This document shows, one piece after another, positions 5,749 to 6,626 of a stretch of 6,626 nt of DNA (position 1 is its first letter; each line of letters opens with the position of its first letter). The notes beneath the pieces are model-generated. The model saw only the letters and a list, made by a program, of their open reading frames with translations, searched no databases and had not been told where the DNA came from. Location: NCBI GenBank assembly GCA_018882825.1, contig VERC01000135.1:1-6626 (forward strand), in the 5' to 3' direction. The translations under genes were made by a program, and so were the position numbers. This stretch comes from Acidimicrobiia bacterium (GTDB taxonomy: Bacteria > Actinomycetota > Acidimicrobiia > Acidimicrobiales > Acidimicrobilacustridaceae).

Positions 5749-5802
5749 GATCCGGATCCCACGAGGGATCCTGATCTCGATCGCGATCTCGATCCCGATG
5801 AC
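5749..5802. repeat. Degenerate hexamer tract GATCNN
   Basis: Nine consecutive 6-base units read GATCCG, GATCCC, ACGAGG, GATCCT, GATCTC, GATCGC, GATCTC, GATCCC, GATGAC. Seven contain GATC exactly in register (starts 5749, 5755, 5767, 5773, 5779, 5785, 5791), one is GATG and one lacks the core. It looks like a decayed short tandem repeat. It contains the hairpin and its last unit overlaps the -35 candidate of the next gene. Confidence 0.7.
5754..5771 (+). terminator. Hairpin after the LuxR-type gene, possible terminator
   Basis: GGATCCC (5754-5760) and GGGATCC (5765-5771) form a perfect 7 bp stem with the 4-base loop ACGA, 26 bp after the LuxR-type stop. No T-run follows. Because GATC is self-complementary, the hexamer tract itself favours such pairs, so this may be a by-product of the repeat. 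Confidence 0.4.
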
Positions 5803-5826
5803 CGGGCACTGTCGCTCCGGTAGGGT
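5798..5826 (+). promoter_or_regulatory. Promoter candidate for the dehydrogenase gene
   Basis: ATGACC (5798-5803, four of six to TTGACA) and TAGGGT (5821-5826, a TANNNT actinobacterial -10) are separated by the ideal 17 bases. Transcription would start near 5833, leaving a leader of about 20 bases that contains the G-rich ribosome-site candidate at 5842-5847. Confidence 0.5.
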
Positions 5827-5852
5827 CCGGGGCGCCGCACCGGGGGGATCGG

Positions 5853-6626
5853 ATGAAGCAGATCATGCTGTACGGCGTCGACGACTGGCGTCTCGACGAC
5901 ATCGACGTGCCCGAGCCGGGCCCGCGGGATGCCCTGGTGCGGATCGCCGCCTGCGGCATCTGCGGGACCGACGTGTCCTATGTGCACATGGGCATGACGC
6001 CCGGCCGGCCCATCCCGCTCGGACACGAGATGGCGGGAACGGTCGAGTGGCTCGGCGCCGAGGTGTCCGGGGTGTCGGTGGGCGATCGTGTGGTCGTGTG
6101 TCCCTCCGACGCCGGCGACGGACCGATGGGTACCGGCGGTCGTCAGGGCGGACTGACACCGCTGCTGTACGTGCCCGATGCCGCCGATGGCGCGCGGTTG
6201 TTCCGGATCCCCGACTCGATGTCGCTCACCACGGCGGCATTGGCCGAACCGGTGGCGGTGGGCATGCAGTCGGTCAACCAGTCGGAGGCCCGTCCCGGTG
6301 AGAAGGTGGCGGTGTTCGGATGCGGCCCGATCGGCCTGTTCGCCCTCGCCACACTGGCCGATCGCGGTGTCGAGGACGTGGTGGCCATCGACTTCAGTCA
6401 CGCCCGACTCGCTCTGGCCCGCGAGATGGGCGCAGCCCACGTGCTGGATCCGTCCGAGGTCGACGTGTGGGCCGAGTTGAAGCGCATCCACGGCGAGGCG
6501 CCCTTCATGTTCGGACCGACCGCGGCCACCGACGTGTTCATCGAGGCGTCCGGTGCCGACAGCGTCATCGGTGACGTGCTGCAGAACGGCAGGGTCGACG
6601 GGCGTCTGGTGGTCGTGGCGTTGCAC
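5853..6626 (+). CDS. Zinc-type medium-chain alcohol/polyol dehydrogenase, 3' end outside window
   Basis: The first 258 residues of a cytoplasmic NAD-dependent dehydrogenase of the sorbitol/threonine dehydrogenase type; a full member has about 340-380. The GroES-like domain has AACGICGTD (32-40, catalytic zinc Cys37), GHEMAGTV (57-64, zinc ligand His58 with Glu59) and GDRVVV (77-82). LAEPVAVG (130-137) supplies the Glu132 common in polyol dehydrogenases. The Rossmann fold starts with VFGCGPIGLFAL (154-165), and Asp180 at the end of the next strand (VVAID) points to NAD rather than NADP. The four-cysteine structural-zinc loop expected after residue 85 is missing; only Cys83 remains there, as in known sorbitol dehydrogenases without structural zinc. 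ATG 5853 lies just before the first beta strand, 5 bases after a GGGGGGATC stretch. The substrate is unknown; a secondary alcohol or polyol is the natural guess. Confidence 0.93.
   Translation, partial: MKQIMLYGVDDWRLDDIDVPEPGPRDALVRIAACGICGTDVSYVHMGMTPGRPIPLGHEMAGTVEWLGAEVSGVSVGDRVVVCPSDAGDGPMGTGGRQGGLTPLLYVPDAADGARLFRIPDSMSLTTAALAEPVAVGMQSVNQSEARPGEKVAVFGCGPIGLFALATLADRGVEDVVAIDFSHARLALAREMGAAHVLDPSEVDVWAELKRIHGEAPFMFGPTAATDVFIEASGADSVIGDVLQNGRVDGRLVVVALH

Larger units (their letters stand above)
5728..5852. other. Intergenic region between LuxR-type gene and dehydrogenase
   Basis: 125 bp holding, in order, a short hairpin, a hexamer-periodic GATC tract and a promoter candidate leading to the dehydrogenase start. 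No small gene is supported. Confidence 0.6.

Noticed and set aside
5724..6626. Open minus-strand frame of 300 codons opposite the dehydrogenase.
   Set aside because: No domain is visible, and the plus strand carries clear zinc-dehydrogenase motifs. Its SRSRSRS-like end is just the translated hexamer tract.

Overview
This 6.6 kb window is GC-rich bacterial chromosome with tightly packed genes, frequent GTG starts and 1-4 bp gene overlaps. Protein content (DeoR, stand-alone LuxR helix-turn-helix, secreted lipase, MDR dehydrogenase) and TAGGGT-like -10 hexamers suggest an actinobacterium, possibly of the Acidimicrobiia type. That placement is inference from style; there is no rRNA or marker gene here.

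Bases 1-3088 hold a co-directional, translationally coupled block on the plus strand: the 3' end of a histidine-phosphatase-family gene, an FGGY sugar kinase of the SePSK/AtXK-1 (D-ribulose kinase-like) type, a class II aldolase with an intact zinc site, and a DeoR-type repressor. Gene junctions overlap by 4, 4 and 1 bp. Kinase, aldolase and DeoR regulator together look like a small catabolic operon: a ketose is phosphorylated, the sugar phosphate is cleaved, and the DeoR protein senses a sugar phosphate and controls expression. The actual sugar cannot be read from sequence.

Bases 3098-5302 hold two divergent genes sharing a 60 bp spacer. On the minus strand, convergent with the DeoR gene, is an isopenicillin-N-synthase-like 2-oxoglutarate/Fe(II) dioxygenase. 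On the plus strand is an exported or membrane-anchored alpha/beta-hydrolase of the secretory lipase type. The spacer has three GACAG half-sites and a possible leaderless start for the lipase.

Bases 5303-5852 contain an 88-residue protein that is little more than a LuxR/GerE DNA-binding domain. Its 3' end carries a run of 13 G, and it is followed by a hairpin and a 6-bp-periodic GATCNN tract that runs into a good promoter candidate. From 5853 to the window edge is an incomplete zinc-type medium-chain dehydrogenase of the sorbitol/threonine dehydrogenase type, lacking the structural-zinc cysteines. It could oxidise a polyol to a ketose for the upstream kinase, but that link is speculative.

I see no RNA gene, insertion sequence, CRISPR array or clear exotic defence system. 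The most unusual DNA is the poly-G run and hexamer tract at 5707-5802; the most interesting biochemistry is the uncharacterised kinase/aldolase cassette.
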